Positions 25,919-34,056 of a DNA stretch of 64,000 nt are shown here, piece by piece. The DNA is from an uncultured Fibrobacter sp. (GTDB lineage Bacteria > Fibrobacterota > Fibrobacteria > Fibrobacterales > Fibrobacteraceae). The notes beneath the pieces are model-generated. The model did not search any database, was not told the origin of the DNA, and was given only the letters and a program-made list of their open reading frames with translations. The position numbers and the translations under genes are program-made. Position 1 is the stretch's first letter. Each line of letters opens with the position of its first letter. Location: NCBI GenBank assembly GCA_934699585.1, contig CAKUWY010000010.1, forward strand, positions 1 through 64,000, written 5' to 3'.

Positions 25919-26539
25919 TTAAATGACCTTTTTCATGAGCCAGAATTCTTCCTTGCCTTCGCGGCCAGGAATGCTGTTTACGGGCTTGATGCGTTCCACG
26001 ATGTCGAACACGCCGTCCAAGCGGGCCATGAGTTCGCCTTCGCTGGTGCAGTGGGGAGGCCCCTGCAGGGTCTTTCCGTTCATGAGGGGGTACATGAGGC
26101 AGATGAACAGGCCGTCGTCCTTGAGCATCTTGTAGCAGACTTCAAAAAATTCGTCGCGACGCCCCGGGTGAATGGCCGAGAAGGTGCCGTAGTCATAGAC
26201 AATGTCGAACAGCTGGCCGCCACGCTTGGGGTCTTTGGGCGAGAGGGTGAACAGGTCCAGGTCCAAAGAGCGGAGGTTCTTGTACTTGCGGCTCAGGTGG
26301 TCCAGTTCATCTACGGCGGTAGGTGCGAAATCTACAGCCAGCACGTCGTGACCTTTATTAGCCCAGGCTTCGGCATCGTAGCCGAAACCCGCTCCAGGAA
26401 TCAGGACCGAGCCGGTAGCGGGGCAGGAAGGGTTCTTGAAGAATTCCAGGAGGGCGGGGGTCGCCTTCTTGAAATTCCAGTAGTCCTTTCCGTCCATGTA
26501 GAGGTTGTCCCAGAATTCGGGGAGGTTCTGCGTTAACAT
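25919..26539 (-). CDS. SAM-dependent methyltransferase, TPMT-like
   Basis: 206 residues. Motif I reads SVLIPGAGFGYDAEAWA, followed by VLAVDFAPTAVDEL and FDIVYDYGTFSAIHPGRRDEF, the pattern of the thiopurine-methyltransferase-like class I family (PF05724). The N-terminal FWDNLYMDGKDYWNF fits that family too. Substrate unknown. The start overlaps the rlmN stop by seven bases, so it is translated from the rlmN message. Confidence 0.82.
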   Translation of the reverse strand: MLTQNLPEFWDNLYMDGKDYWNFKKATPALLEFFKNPSCPATGSVLIPGAGFGYDAEAWANKGHDVLAVDFAPTAVDELDHLSRKYKNLRSLDLDLFTLSPKDPKRGGQLFDIVYDYGTFSAIHPGRRDEFFEVCYKMLKDDGLFICLMYPLMNGKTLQGPPHCTSEGELMARLDGVFDIVERIKPVNSIPGREGKEEFWLMKKVI

Positions 26540-27606
26540 GTTTTACCATCCTTTTTGTACGCGAGTTGTCCGCAGGCGGCCAGGATGTCCCGGCCCCTCG
26601 GATTGCGGATCGTTATTTGAATTTCGGCGGCACGCACCTTGGCAAGGAAGTCTTCCACTTCTTCGGGGCTGGGCGCGTGCAGTGTGGGGTCGTCACCGTC
26701 GTTAAGCACGATGGCGTTCACCTTCACCCGGCGGGGGGCGCAAATGCGGATAAGTTCCTTGGCGGCCTTGGGGGTGCAAGTGATGTCCTTGATGAGGACG
26801 AATTCGAAAGTTACGTAGTTGTCGGTGCGGCGGATGTATTCGTCCACCGCTTCCAAAAGCTTTTCGATGGGCCAGGTCTTGTTGACCGGCATCACGGAGG
26901 AGCGGTATTCGTTGTTGGTGCTGTTCAGGCTTACCGCAAGGCAGCAGGGGGTGTTCCGGTCCACCAGTTCCTTGATCTTGGGCACTACGCCGCTGGTGCT
27001 TACCGTCATGCGCTTGGAGCCCATGTTGAACAGGCTCTGGTTGTGGAGCGTGCAGCAGACCCGGTGCACGTTTTCGAGGTTGTTCAGCGGTTCGCCCATG
27101 CCCATGAAGATGATGTTGGTGACCTGGGCGATTTTACCGTCGGCATCGAGAGTGCCGGAATCTTTCAGGAACCAGTTCACGTTGATGATCTCTTCGAGAA
27201 TTTCTCCGGCTTCCAGGTTTCTAGTGAACCCCATCTTGGCGGTGCGGCAGAAGGCGCAGTTCATGGCGCAGCCCACCTGGGTGGAAACGCATACCGAGAA
27301 GCGTCCGTTGGCAGGGATCATCACCGTTTCGATATGGTGTCCGTCGTGGGTCCTGAATAGCCACTTGACGGTGCCGTCGACGGATTCCATGCGGGTCTCT
27401 TCGGTTAGAGCACGGAGGCTGAATTGGCCCGCCAGCTTTTCGCGGAGGGCGGGGGAGATGTTCACCATCTCGTCGTAGCTCTTGACCTGCTGGCAAAAAA
27501 GCCATTTCTGGATTTGATCCGCACGGAAGGGCTTCTCGTCTTGCTCTCTGAGCCAAGCCTTGAGCTCGTCGCCTGTAAGGGTCTTTATGTTGTGGGGCCA
27601 ATCCAT
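26533..27606 (-). CDS. rlmN: 23S rRNA/tRNA adenine-C2 methyltransferase RlmN
   Basis: 357 residues. The radical SAM cluster motif CAMNCAFC is present, with GFTRNLEAGEILEE, GMGEPLNN and the C-terminal region with the second catalytic Cys (DILAACGQL). RlmN methylates A2503 of 23S rRNA and A37 of some tRNAs. TATCTT on the minus strand (27621-27616) lies nine bases before the ATG with no ribosome binding site; the string TATCTTTGCGnTnCTATG is shared almost letter for letter with ffh. Confidence 0.95.
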   Translation of the reverse strand: MDWPHNIKTLTGDELKAWLREQDEKPFRADQIQKWLFCQQVKSYDEMVNISPALREKLAGQFSLRALTEETRMESVDGTVKWLFRTHDGHHIETVMIPANGRFSVCVSTQVGCAMNCAFCRTAKMGFTRNLEAGEILEEIINVNWFLKDSGTLDADGKIAQVTNIIFMGMGEPLNNLENVHRVCCTLHNQSLFNMGSKRMTVSTSGVVPKIKELVDRNTPCCLAVSLNSTNNEYRSSVMPVNKTWPIEKLLEAVDEYIRRTDNYVTFEFVLIKDITCTPKAAKELIRICAPRRVKVNAIVLNDGDDPTLHAPSPEEVEDFLAKVRAAEIQITIRNPRGRDILAACGQLAYKKDGKTC

Positions 27607-27642
27607 AGCACCGCAAAGATAGAAAAAATATAAGATTTTGTT

Positions 27643-27666
27643 AAGGGTTGAGTATGCTCAAACCCT
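27643..27666. other. Hairpin downstream of PBP gene
   Basis: GGGTTGAG and CTCAAACCC pair around TATG with one bulged A. It lies between the PBP stop and rlmN start. It may end PBP transcription on the minus strand, although the following T tract is poor. Confidence 0.45.
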
Positions 27667-27717
27667 TGATATCTAGCGGATTTCAGGCGTTTTCTTGTCG
27701 AAAATCAGGACAGATTC

Positions 27718-30000
27718 CTAGAACATTTTCCGGGTCTTTTTAGGCCCGGTAGAGGACTCTGCTGCACCCTTGTTGCTGAACAGGGTGGCATCGTCGGCAG
27801 ACTTTGTCTTCACTTCAAAATGGTTTCCGTCGCAGGTTTCCGTAGGAGCGTAACCGGCGGTATAGAGGCAGTAGGTCTTTTCGGAGCAGAACTCTCCGGC
27901 CACCTTGCCCGTGTAGTTGCAGATGCCCCTGCTGGAAACGCCTGCAGGCACGGGGAAGGGGAGTCTCGGAAGGTCCTTGTGGAGCTCGGTCATTACCGCA
28001 AGCCAAACAGGCAGGGCGTCTTCGGTGCCGGTGTGGCCCGCGCCCATGGTGCCCGGGCTGTCGGAACCAATCCACACGCCCATGGTGTACTGCTTGGTAA
28101 AGCCTATGTACCAGGCGTCGGTGTAGTCGTTGGTGGTGCCCGTCTTTCCGCCGCTGGGGTGGGTGAACCCGCTGGCCCAAACGCGTGCGGCCGTTCCGCG
28201 GACGTTCACGTCTTTCAGCATGTCCACCATCAGGTAGGCGCTGGGGGCCCGGAGCACTTCGTGCTCCACCTTCATGTTCTTTTCGATGGTCTCGCCGTTC
28301 TTATCGACGATGGATTCGATCATGTAGGGCTCTATACGGTTACCGCCGTTGGGGAACACGGTGTAGGCCGAAGTCATTTCCATCAGGGTGGCGCCTACGG
28401 AACCCAGGGCAAGGCTTGGGACTGCAAGGAGCGGAGCCCTTACGATGCCGAACTTGCGGGCGTAATTCACCACGTTGCTGAGCCCGTATTTCATGCCGGT
28501 GAGAATAGCGGGCAGGTTCTTGGATTTGTAGAGGGCCTTGCGGAGGGTCATCATTCCTTCAAAGTCGTGACCGAAGTTTGCCGGACGCCAGACCTTGTTC
28601 TTGTCCTTGTCGTCGGGGTCGGGGATGGTGACGGGCTGGTCGTTCACGGAGTCGCAGGGGCTGGCCCCGTTGTCCATGGCGGTAGCATAGACGATAGGCT
28701 TAAAGCTGGAGCCCGGCTGGCGCAGGGACTGTACCGCCCTATTCCAGCGAGAGGTGTTCCAGTCGCTTCCGCCAACCATGGCGCGTATGGCGCCGGTCTC
28801 GTTTTCGATCAAGATGGCGGCCACTTCGGCGTGGTGATACTGGATACTGTCGGGGAAACGTCTTTTCTTGGGATCCGGGTTGGTGTCGTTTGCCAGGTAG
28901 TCTTTCTTGAACAGGGTGTAGATGCTGTCGAAGTGGGCGACAACGCTGTCTTCGGGCATATCGTACTTGTTTGCGAGGAACAGACGGCGTGTGGCGCGGT
29001 ACTTGATGCGGCGGCGGACTTTTTCTACCTGGACCTGTGCCACGCTGTCGGCGTAGGCCTGGATATCGGGGTCGATGGTGCTATAGATGGAAACACCGTC
29101 GGCATAGAGGGAATTTTCGCCGTACTTCTTTTCCATGTACTTGCGGATTTCTTCGTAGAAGTAGAGGCCCGCGCCTTTCTCTTCTTCTTTTTCGGCCAAG
29201 GTGATGGGGGTATCTACGTACTTGCGGTAATCTTCCTTGCTGATGTAGCCCGCATCCATCATGGCAAACAGCACGGTATTGCGGCGTTCCAGAGATGCCT
29301 TGGGGTGCCTGTCGGGGCGGTAGGCTTCGGGGCGCTGGAGCATACCTGCCAGCACGGCCAACTCCGGGATGGTGAGGCTATCCAGCGGGCGTCCGAAATA
29401 GTACTTGCCCGCGGCCTGGAAACCGTAGTTACCGGCGGACAGGTAAACCTCGTTCATGTAGAATTCGAGAATCTCTTGTTTGGTGTAGGTCTGCTCGATA
29501 CGGATGGCCGTCATGGCCTCCTTGATCTTACGGGAAATGGAACGCTCCGGAGTAAGGAACAAGAGTTTGGTGAGCTGCTGAGTGAGGGTGGAAGCTCCGC
29601 GGAGTTTCTTGCCACTGGACACACTTTCCATGATGGCCGAAGGGATGGCCCAAACGTTCATGCCCCAGTGGTTGTAGAATTCACGGTCTTCGGTGGCCAT
29701 CACGGCGTGGATGGCGTTTTCGGGGATGGAGTCAAAACTGACCCATTCGCGGCGCTCCACGTAGTATTCGTGGGCGATTTTCCCGTTCATGTCGTAGATA
29801 TTGGTGACCAGTTTGGGGTTGATCTGTTCCAGCTGGGAAAGGGAAGGAAGTTCCGGCAAGAAGTGGTTGTAGGTGACCACGACGGCAGCTGCCACAAGCA
29901 GGACCGGCAGAAATAAAATGAGCAGCCACAGGATGACTTTCTTTTTCAGGAAGGCGGACTTGAGAGCGTTCAGTATCTTGAAAATAATGTTCTTGACCAT
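27718..30000 (-). CDS. Class A penicillin-binding protein (PBP1A type)
   Basis: 760 residues: a cytoplasmic tail and one transmembrane helix (about 23-43), a GT51 glycosyltransferase domain (catalytic Glu104 in ATEDREFYNHWG, then RGASTLTQQLTK), and a transpeptidase domain with the SxxK serine in GSSFKP (about 430) and KTG in GKTGTTND (about 616). It polymerises and cross-links peptidoglycan on the periplasmic face. The C-terminus carries a Cys pair and a low-complexity tail. It is alone on its strand between rlmN and tRNA-Arg. Confidence 0.93.
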   Translation of the reverse strand: MVKNIIFKILNALKSAFLKKKVILWLLILFLPVLLVAAAVVVTYNHFLPELPSLSQLEQINPKLVTNIYDMNGKIAHEYYVERREWVSFDSIPENAIHAVMATEDREFYNHWGMNVWAIPSAIMESVSSGKKLRGASTLTQQLTKLLFLTPERSISRKIKEAMTAIRIEQTYTKQEILEFYMNEVYLSAGNYGFQAAGKYYFGRPLDSLTIPELAVLAGMLQRPEAYRPDRHPKASLERRNTVLFAMMDAGYISKEDYRKYVDTPITLAEKEEEKGAGLYFYEEIRKYMEKKYGENSLYADGVSIYSTIDPDIQAYADSVAQVQVEKVRRRIKYRATRRLFLANKYDMPEDSVVAHFDSIYTLFKKDYLANDTNPDPKKRRFPDSIQYHHAEVAAILIENETGAIRAMVGGSDWNTSRWNRAVQSLRQPGSSFKPIVYATAMDNGASPCDSVNDQPVTIPDPDDKDKNKVWRPANFGHDFEGMMTLRKALYKSKNLPAILTGMKYGLSNVVNYARKFGIVRAPLLAVPSLALGSVGATLMEMTSAYTVFPNGGNRIEPYMIESIVDKNGETIEKNMKVEHEVLRAPSAYLMVDMLKDVNVRGTAARVWASGFTHPSGGKTGTTNDYTDAWYIGFTKQYTMGVWIGSDSPGTMGAGHTGTEDALPVWLAVMTELHKDLPRLPFPVPAGVSSRGICNYTGKVAGEFCSEKTYCLYTAGYAPTETCDGNHFEVKTKSADDATLFSNKGAAESSTGPKKTRKMF

Positions 30001-30074
30001 TTTATGTTTCTGCGCGGAACTTGATTCTTTTGCCCAAATTTAGTAATTCTTTCAAGAAATTTAAAGAAAATCCC

Positions 30075-30102
30075 TTGACATGCAGGCCGATAATGCTATA
30101 TT
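30075..30102 (+). promoter_or_regulatory. Promoter of tRNA-Arg
   Basis: TTGACA (30075-30080), 16-base spacer, TATATT (30097-30102), then TGGTGCACC. It is a near-consensus housekeeping promoter ending 12 bases before the mature tRNA. Confidence 0.92.
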
Positions 30103-30114
30103 TGGTGCACCAAT

Positions 30115-30188
<74 letters not shown>

Positions 30189-30191
30189 TAA

Positions 30192-30230
30192 AAGGAAGGG
30201 TCGACCATTCGGTCGGCCCTTTCTTTTTTT
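30192..30230 (+). terminator. Terminator of tRNA-Arg
   Basis: AGGGTCGACC and GGTCGGCCCT pair (one T-G) around ATTC, followed by TTCTTTTTTT. Confidence 0.9.
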
Positions 30231-30250
30231 TATACCGACGTTTGGGCACC

Positions 30251-30374
30251 CCCTCCCTAATCGCATAGCCACCGAAGGTGGCCGCGAAAATAACCCGCCG
30301 TCCCGAGGATCTCGGTCTAGTAGTAGCGGGTTATTGAGCGTCGGGAGGGGCTTAGGGAGGGCGGAGCCCGCCCT
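30251..30374. other. Complex structured element (possible RNA or mobile palindromic element)
   Basis: Nested perfect stems: outer CCCTCCCTAA (30251-30260) with TTAGGGAGGG (30352-30361); GCCACC-gaa-GGTGGC (30268-30282); AATAACCCGC (30289-30298) with GCGGGTTATT (30326-30335), enclosing CCGAG-gat-CTCGG; and AGGGCGG-agc-CCGCCCT (30358-30374), which competes with the outer stem. The gap from 30231 to 30469 holds no reading frame. It may be a structured RNA or a composite palindromic repeat; a related ending (GAGGGC-tgc-GCCCTC then CCTA) is at 49829. Confidence 0.6.
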
Positions 30375-30469
30375 ATTTTCTCAATGTAAACAAGATTTTA
30401 TCAAAATCGTAGTAATTTGGTAACTATTGTTTGCACGATTCCCCGTCATGATTTGATAAAATTGGCGCC

Positions 30470-30817
30470 ATGACTCACAACCACGATATCTTTTGCATAG
30501 CATTCCAAAAACTGATGCTGCGGACGAGAAAGGAGTCATTTATATCTCAGAAACAGCTGTCCATGGAATCAGGTTTGACGAGGCAATTCATTTCCATGAT
30601 GGAAAGCGGCAAGCGCATTCCCTCATTCGAAAGTTTTTGCCTTCTGGCTCGGGGTTTGGGTATTTCTCCGGTAGAAATGACGGAGAAATTTCGTTCCATC
30701 TACGAAAGGGAGTATCGTAGCATGGAAGAAAAGCTGAGGAGGCTTTCCAGGAAGGAGGTCCTGCTAGCGGCCGACAAGGTCCGCAGTGCGGAATACATAA
30801 AACAACTCCGGGGCTAA
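30470..30817 (+). CDS. Xre-family helix-turn-helix regulator
   Basis: 115 residues. The HTH_3 domain spans about 10-70 (LRTRKESFISQKQLSMESGL, TRQFISMMESGKRIPSFESF). The C-terminal 40 residues are charged and probably a coiled coil for dimerisation. The target is unknown. It lies between the structured element and groES; its 3' side carries a long inverted repeat, so self-binding or control of groESL are both possible but not shown. Confidence 0.82.
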   Translation: MTHNHDIFCIAFQKLMLRTRKESFISQKQLSMESGLTRQFISMMESGKRIPSFESFCLLARGLGISPVEMTEKFRSIYEREYRSMEEKLRRLSRKEVLLAADKVRSAEYIKQLRG

Positions 30818-30829
30818 GGCCCAAAATGG

Positions 30830-30868
30830 TTAAATTTGAAACGCCGTGAAAACGTGTTTCAAAATTAA
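30830..30868 (+). promoter_or_regulatory. Long inverted repeat upstream of groES
   Basis: TTAAATTTGAAAC (30830-30842) and GTTTCAAAATTAA (30856-30868) pair with one mismatch around 13 bases. It is centred about 215 bases before the predicted groES start of transcription, a usual distance for a sigma-54 activator site. No T tract follows, so a terminator is less likely. A second inverted repeat, GGGGAG...CTCCCC, is at 30992-31017. Confidence 0.5.
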
Positions 30869-31038
30869 ACGTCAAAAATCAAGGTGAAATGGAATTTTAG
30901 GTGGGTTTACTTCCTAAATAGCAAATCTTTTGCCAAAAATCGGGAATTTGGCCAGAAAACACCATAAATCGGAAGCTCGTTTGTCGTTATCGGGGAGTAT
31001 AACGCGGTTTTCTCCCCTTGATATGGAGATTGCAAGTT

Positions 31039-31056
31039 TTGGCACGGAAATTGCTA
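31039..31056 (+). promoter_or_regulatory. Sigma-54 (-24/-12) type promoter of groESL
   Basis: TTGGCACGGAAATTGCTA matches the sigma-54 consensus TGGCAC-N5-TTGCW exactly: GG at 31041-31042 and GC at 31053-31054, ten bases apart. Transcription would start near 31066, giving an 80-base leader to groES. No CIRCE repeat and no heat-shock sigma-32 element is seen in this gap (30818-31146). Confidence 0.72.
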
Positions 31057-31146
31057 ATTTGATGGCGAAAACAAAAACGCCCTTCTGGGCAGTGTTTAAA
31101 CAAAGGGCCCCGCGAAAGCGGCCGTCCGCAAAAAAGGAAAAGTAAA

Positions 31147-31428
31147 ATGATCAAGCCTTTAGCAGATCGAATCGTTGTCAAGCCGGCCGAAGCCGAACAG
31201 AAGACCTCCTCGGGTCTCTTCATTCCGGATAACGCCAAGGAAAAGCCCATGCAGGGCAAGGTCGTGGCCGTGGGCCCGGGCCGCAAGAACGACAAGGGCG
31301 AAATCGTCCCGATGGAAGTCAAGGTGGGCGATGTGGTGCTCTACGGCAAGTACAGCGGCACCGAAGTCACCGTTGACGGCGAAAACTACCTCATCGTGAA
31401 GGAACCGGACGTCATCGCTACTCTGTAA
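31147..31428 (+). CDS. groES: Co-chaperonin GroES
   Basis: 93 residues, normal for Cpn10. IKPLADRIVVKPAEAEQKT, the mobile loop SSGLFIPDNAKEKPMQG and the C-terminal YLIVKEPDVIATL are canonical. It caps the GroEL folding chamber. AAAAAAGGAAAAGTAAA precedes the ATG. Codon use is strongly biased, as expected for a highly expressed gene. Confidence 0.97.
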   Translation: MIKPLADRIVVKPAEAEQKTSSGLFIPDNAKEKPMQGKVVAVGPGRKNDKGEIVPMEVKVGDVVLYGKYSGTEVTVDGENYLIVKEPDVIATL

Positions 31429-31590
31429 GAGGTGTGGGCGATGAGCTCGGCACTACGTGCCTTTGAGGTATGGGCTAAATAATCGCGCCTTTGGCGCCTA
31501 ACTTTTGCTCAAAGCTCTCGGAGAGAGCGTGCTCATACCCCAAAGCGAAGCGACCTCATACCTCATACCCCATACCCCACAATCTAAAAA
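31429..31590. repeat. Family B hairpin-cassette repeat inside the groESL operon
   Basis: GAGGTGTGGGCGATGAGCTC, GGCAC-tac-GTGCC (31449-31461), TTTGAGGTATGGG, GCGCC-ttt-GGCGC (31485-31497), TTTTGCTCAAA, GCTCTC-gga-GAGAGC (31514-31528), GTGCTCATACCCCAAA, GCGAAGC (31544-31550), then ACCTCATACCTCATACCCC words of family D. Order and spacers match 25157-25312. Confidence 0.85.
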
Positions 31591-31616
31591 AGTTTATAAC
31601 AAAAGGAACAACAAAA

Positions 31617-33251
31617 ATGGCAAAGCAACTCAAGTTTGATGTGGCGGCTCGCGAATCCCTCATGAAGGGCGTGGACAAGCTCGCCAACGCAGTCAAGGTA
31701 ACTCTCGGCCCCAAGGGCCGCAACGTGATGATCGCCCGCTCCTTCGGTGCCCCGAACGTGACCAAGGACGGCGTGACTGTCGCTAAGGAAGTGGAACTGG
31801 AAGACGCCTACGAAAACCTGGGCGCCCAGATGGCCAAGGAAGTCGCGAACAAGACTTCTGACGCTGCCGGTGACGGTACCACTACCGCTACGGTGCTGGC
31901 CCAGGCCATCACCCGCGAAGGCCTCAAGAACGTGGCCGCCGGTGCAAACCCGATGGACATCAAGCGCGGCATGGACGCTGCGGTTGACGCCGTCATCAAG
32001 GAAATCGGCAAGATGGCCGTGAAGATCAACGGCAAGGAACACATTGCCCAGGTCGCTACCATCTCTGCGAACAACGACCCCGAAATCGGTGACCTCCTCG
32101 CCAACGCGATGGAAAAGGTCGGTAACGATGGCGTGATCACCATCGAAGAATCCAAGACTGCTGACACCATCCTCGACGTCGTCGAAGGTATGCAGTTCGA
32201 CCGCGGCTACCTCTCTCCTTACTTTGTCACCAACACTGACAGCATGGAAGTCAGCCTCGAGAATCCGTACATCCTCCTGTACGACAAGAAGATTTCTACC
32301 ATGAAGGATTTGCTCCCGATGCTCGAACACGTGGCAAAGCAGGGCAAATCTCTCCTCATCATCGCCGAAGACGTCGATGGCGAAGCTCTTGCAACGCTCG
32401 TCGTGAACAAGATGCGTGGCACCCTGAAGGTCGCCGCCGTCAAGGCCCCGGGCTTCGGTGACCGTCGCAAGGCCATGCTCGAAGACATCGCTATCCTCAC
32501 TGGCGGTATGCTGGTTTCCGAAGACACGGGCGCGAAGCTCGAAGACGCTCCGGTCACCGTCCTTGGCCAGGCCAAGTCCATCACCATCACGAAGGACAAC
32601 ACCACGATTGTCGAAGGTGCTGGTGATGCAGCCTCCATCAAGGGCCGTATCGGTCAGATCAAGAAACAGATCGAAACCACCACGAGCGACTACGATCGCG
32701 AAAAGCTCCAGGAACGCCTGGCCAAGCTTGCCGGCGGCGTTGCCGTCATCAAGGTCGGTGCCGCTACCGAAGTCGAAATGAAGGAAAAGAAGGACCGCGT
32801 CGACGACGCCATGCACGCAACCCGCGCTGCCGTCGAAGAAGGTATCGTTCCGGGTGGTGGCGTTGCCCTCATCCGTGCCGAGAAGGCCATTGATTCCCTC
32901 AAGTTCGATAACGACGACCAGAAGACCGGTGCTGCCATCATCCGCCGCGCCATCGAAGAACCGCTCCGCCAGATCGTCCAGAACGCTGGCCTCGAAGGCT
33001 CTGTGGTGGTGAACAAGGTCAAGGAAGGCAAGGACGCCTTCGGTTACAACGCGAAGACCGACACCTACGAAGACCTTATCAAGGCTGGCGTCATCGACCC
33101 GGCCAAGGTGACCCGCACGGCCCTCAAGAATGCCTCCTCCATCGCCTCGATGATCCTCACCACAGACTGCGTGATTACCGAGAAGAAGGAACCCAAGCCG
33201 GCAGCGCCTGCCATGGACCCCTCCATGGGTGGCATGGGTGGCATGATGTAA
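31617..33251 (+). CDS. groEL: Chaperonin GroEL
   Basis: 544 residues from the ATG at 31617 (AAAAGGAAC upstream); an upstream in-frame start at 31491 would only read repeat DNA. Hallmarks: KVTLGPKGRNVMI, GDGTTTATVLAQ with the ATPase Asp, and the Gly-Met-rich tail ending GGMGGMM. It folds proteins with GroES. The 188-base gap after groES is longer than usual for this operon because of the inserted family B repeat. Confidence 0.98.
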   Translation: MAKQLKFDVAARESLMKGVDKLANAVKVTLGPKGRNVMIARSFGAPNVTKDGVTVAKEVELEDAYENLGAQMAKEVANKTSDAAGDGTTTATVLAQAITREGLKNVAAGANPMDIKRGMDAAVDAVIKEIGKMAVKINGKEHIAQVATISANNDPEIGDLLANAMEKVGNDGVITIEESKTADTILDVVEGMQFDRGYLSPYFVTNTDSMEVSLENPYILLYDKKISTMKDLLPMLEHVAKQGKSLLIIAEDVDGEALATLVVNKMRGTLKVAAVKAPGFGDRRKAMLEDIAILTGGMLVSEDTGAKLEDAPVTVLGQAKSITITKDNTTIVEGAGDAASIKGRIGQIKKQIETTTSDYDREKLQERLAKLAGGVAVIKVGAATEVEMKEKKDRVDDAMHATRAAVEEGIVPGGGVALIRAEKAIDSLKFDNDDQKTGAAIIRRAIEEPLRQIVQNAGLEGSVVVNKVKEGKDAFGYNAKTDTYEDLIKAGVIDPAKVTRTALKNASSIASMILTTDCVITEKKEPKPAAPAMDPSMGGMGGMM

Positions 33252-33293
33252 TCATCGCCGGTCGAAAGAACCTACGTTTTCTCCTTAAAACAG

Positions 33294-33321
33294 AAACCCG
33301 GACCGCAAGGCCCGGGTTTTT
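33294..33321 (+). terminator. Terminator of groESL
   Basis: AAACCCGG (33294-33301) pairs with CCGGGTTT (33312-33319), followed by TT. Confidence 0.85.
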
Positions 33322-33356
33322 GCGATGTACAATCTGCTGAGATTTCTTTGAATTGA

Positions 33357-33398
33357 GATCCTTCGACGCGGTGCCTACGGCTCCTTGCTCAGGATGAC
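33357..33398 (-). repeat. Family A interspersed repeat unit
   Basis: On the minus strand GTCATCCTGAGCAAG, then GGAGCC-gta-GGCACC (33384-33370, one mismatch in the stem), then GCGTCGAAGGATC. It lies between the groEL terminator and the thioredoxin-like gene. Confidence 0.85.
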
Positions 33399-33406
33399 AC
33401 GTTGTG

Positions 33407-33949
33407 TCATTTCTTCAACACCTTGTTCAGCGTAGCCTTCAGGTGGTTCATGTTGGCCTCGTCCAGAGTCTCATAGCGGTAGAATGTACCGTCACTCTGG
33501 ACAAAATAGAGCACCGGGATGTAGCCCGTGCCGTAAGCCGGACCGAACTTGCTGTTTGCGTCCTGGAACACGGGAATCACGGCGTGGAACTGGTCGATGA
33601 ACATGCGGATGTCGTTTTTCTTGATGCCGCCGCCAAGGCCGATGGCAATACCCGTAAGGCCTGCGGATTCATACTCCTTCATCAGGTCCTGGATTTCGGG
33701 AAAATGCCGCTGGCAGTGGGGGCACTTGGGGCTGAAGTAGTAGATGAGCAGCGGACGGTTGCTGAAATGGCTGAACAGGATGCCCGGATCGTTGATGCCC
33801 ACCAGGGGCTTGGAAAAGTCCATCTTCATGGGGGCATGGGTTGTAGAATCTTGCATGAGCTGGATGTCTGCCACCTTGGGTTCGGCGGCAAGTTGTGCAA
33901 AACTAAGTCCGGCGGTCAGGGTCACGAGAGCGAAAAAGCGTTTGAGCAT
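33407..33949 (-). CDS. Thioredoxin-like (TlpA/redoxin) periplasmic protein
   Basis: 180 residues from the ATG at 33949, chosen because AGGAG stands 11 bases upstream and a signal peptide (LKRFFALVTLTAGLSFAQ) begins there; the longer frame is unsupported. The thioredoxin fold contains the active-site CPHC in YYFSPKCPHCQRHFPE and the cis-Pro segment GTGYIPVLYF. It likely reduces or transfers disulfides in the periplasm. No partner such as DsbD or cytochrome maturation genes is adjacent. Confidence 0.82.
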   Translation of the reverse strand: MLKRFFALVTLTAGLSFAQLAAEPKVADIQLMQDSTTHAPMKMDFSKPLVGINDPGILFSHFSNRPLLIYYFSPKCPHCQRHFPEIQDLMKEYESAGLTGIAIGLGGGIKKNDIRMFIDQFHAVIPVFQDANSKFGPAYGTGYIPVLYFVQSDGTFYRYETLDEANMNHLKATLNKVLKK

Positions 33950-34056
33950 TGGCGATAAAACTCCTAATATAATCCCTAAAATACGAAATTTCCATTGGAA
34001 AAGCACGGCAAAATGAAAAAGAGACGAAATTTGTGCAATTTTTGTACATTTTACCC

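Noticed and set aside
27820..29916. 698-codon open frame antisense to the PBP gene
   Set aside because: It is a mirror frame of a strongly coding gene with no start signal and no recognisable domain.
30818..31146. CIRCE or sigma-32 element before groES
   Set aside because: No TTAGCACTC-N9-GAGTGCTAA repeat and no CTTGAAA/CCCCAT pair is present; the only good match is the -24/-12 element.
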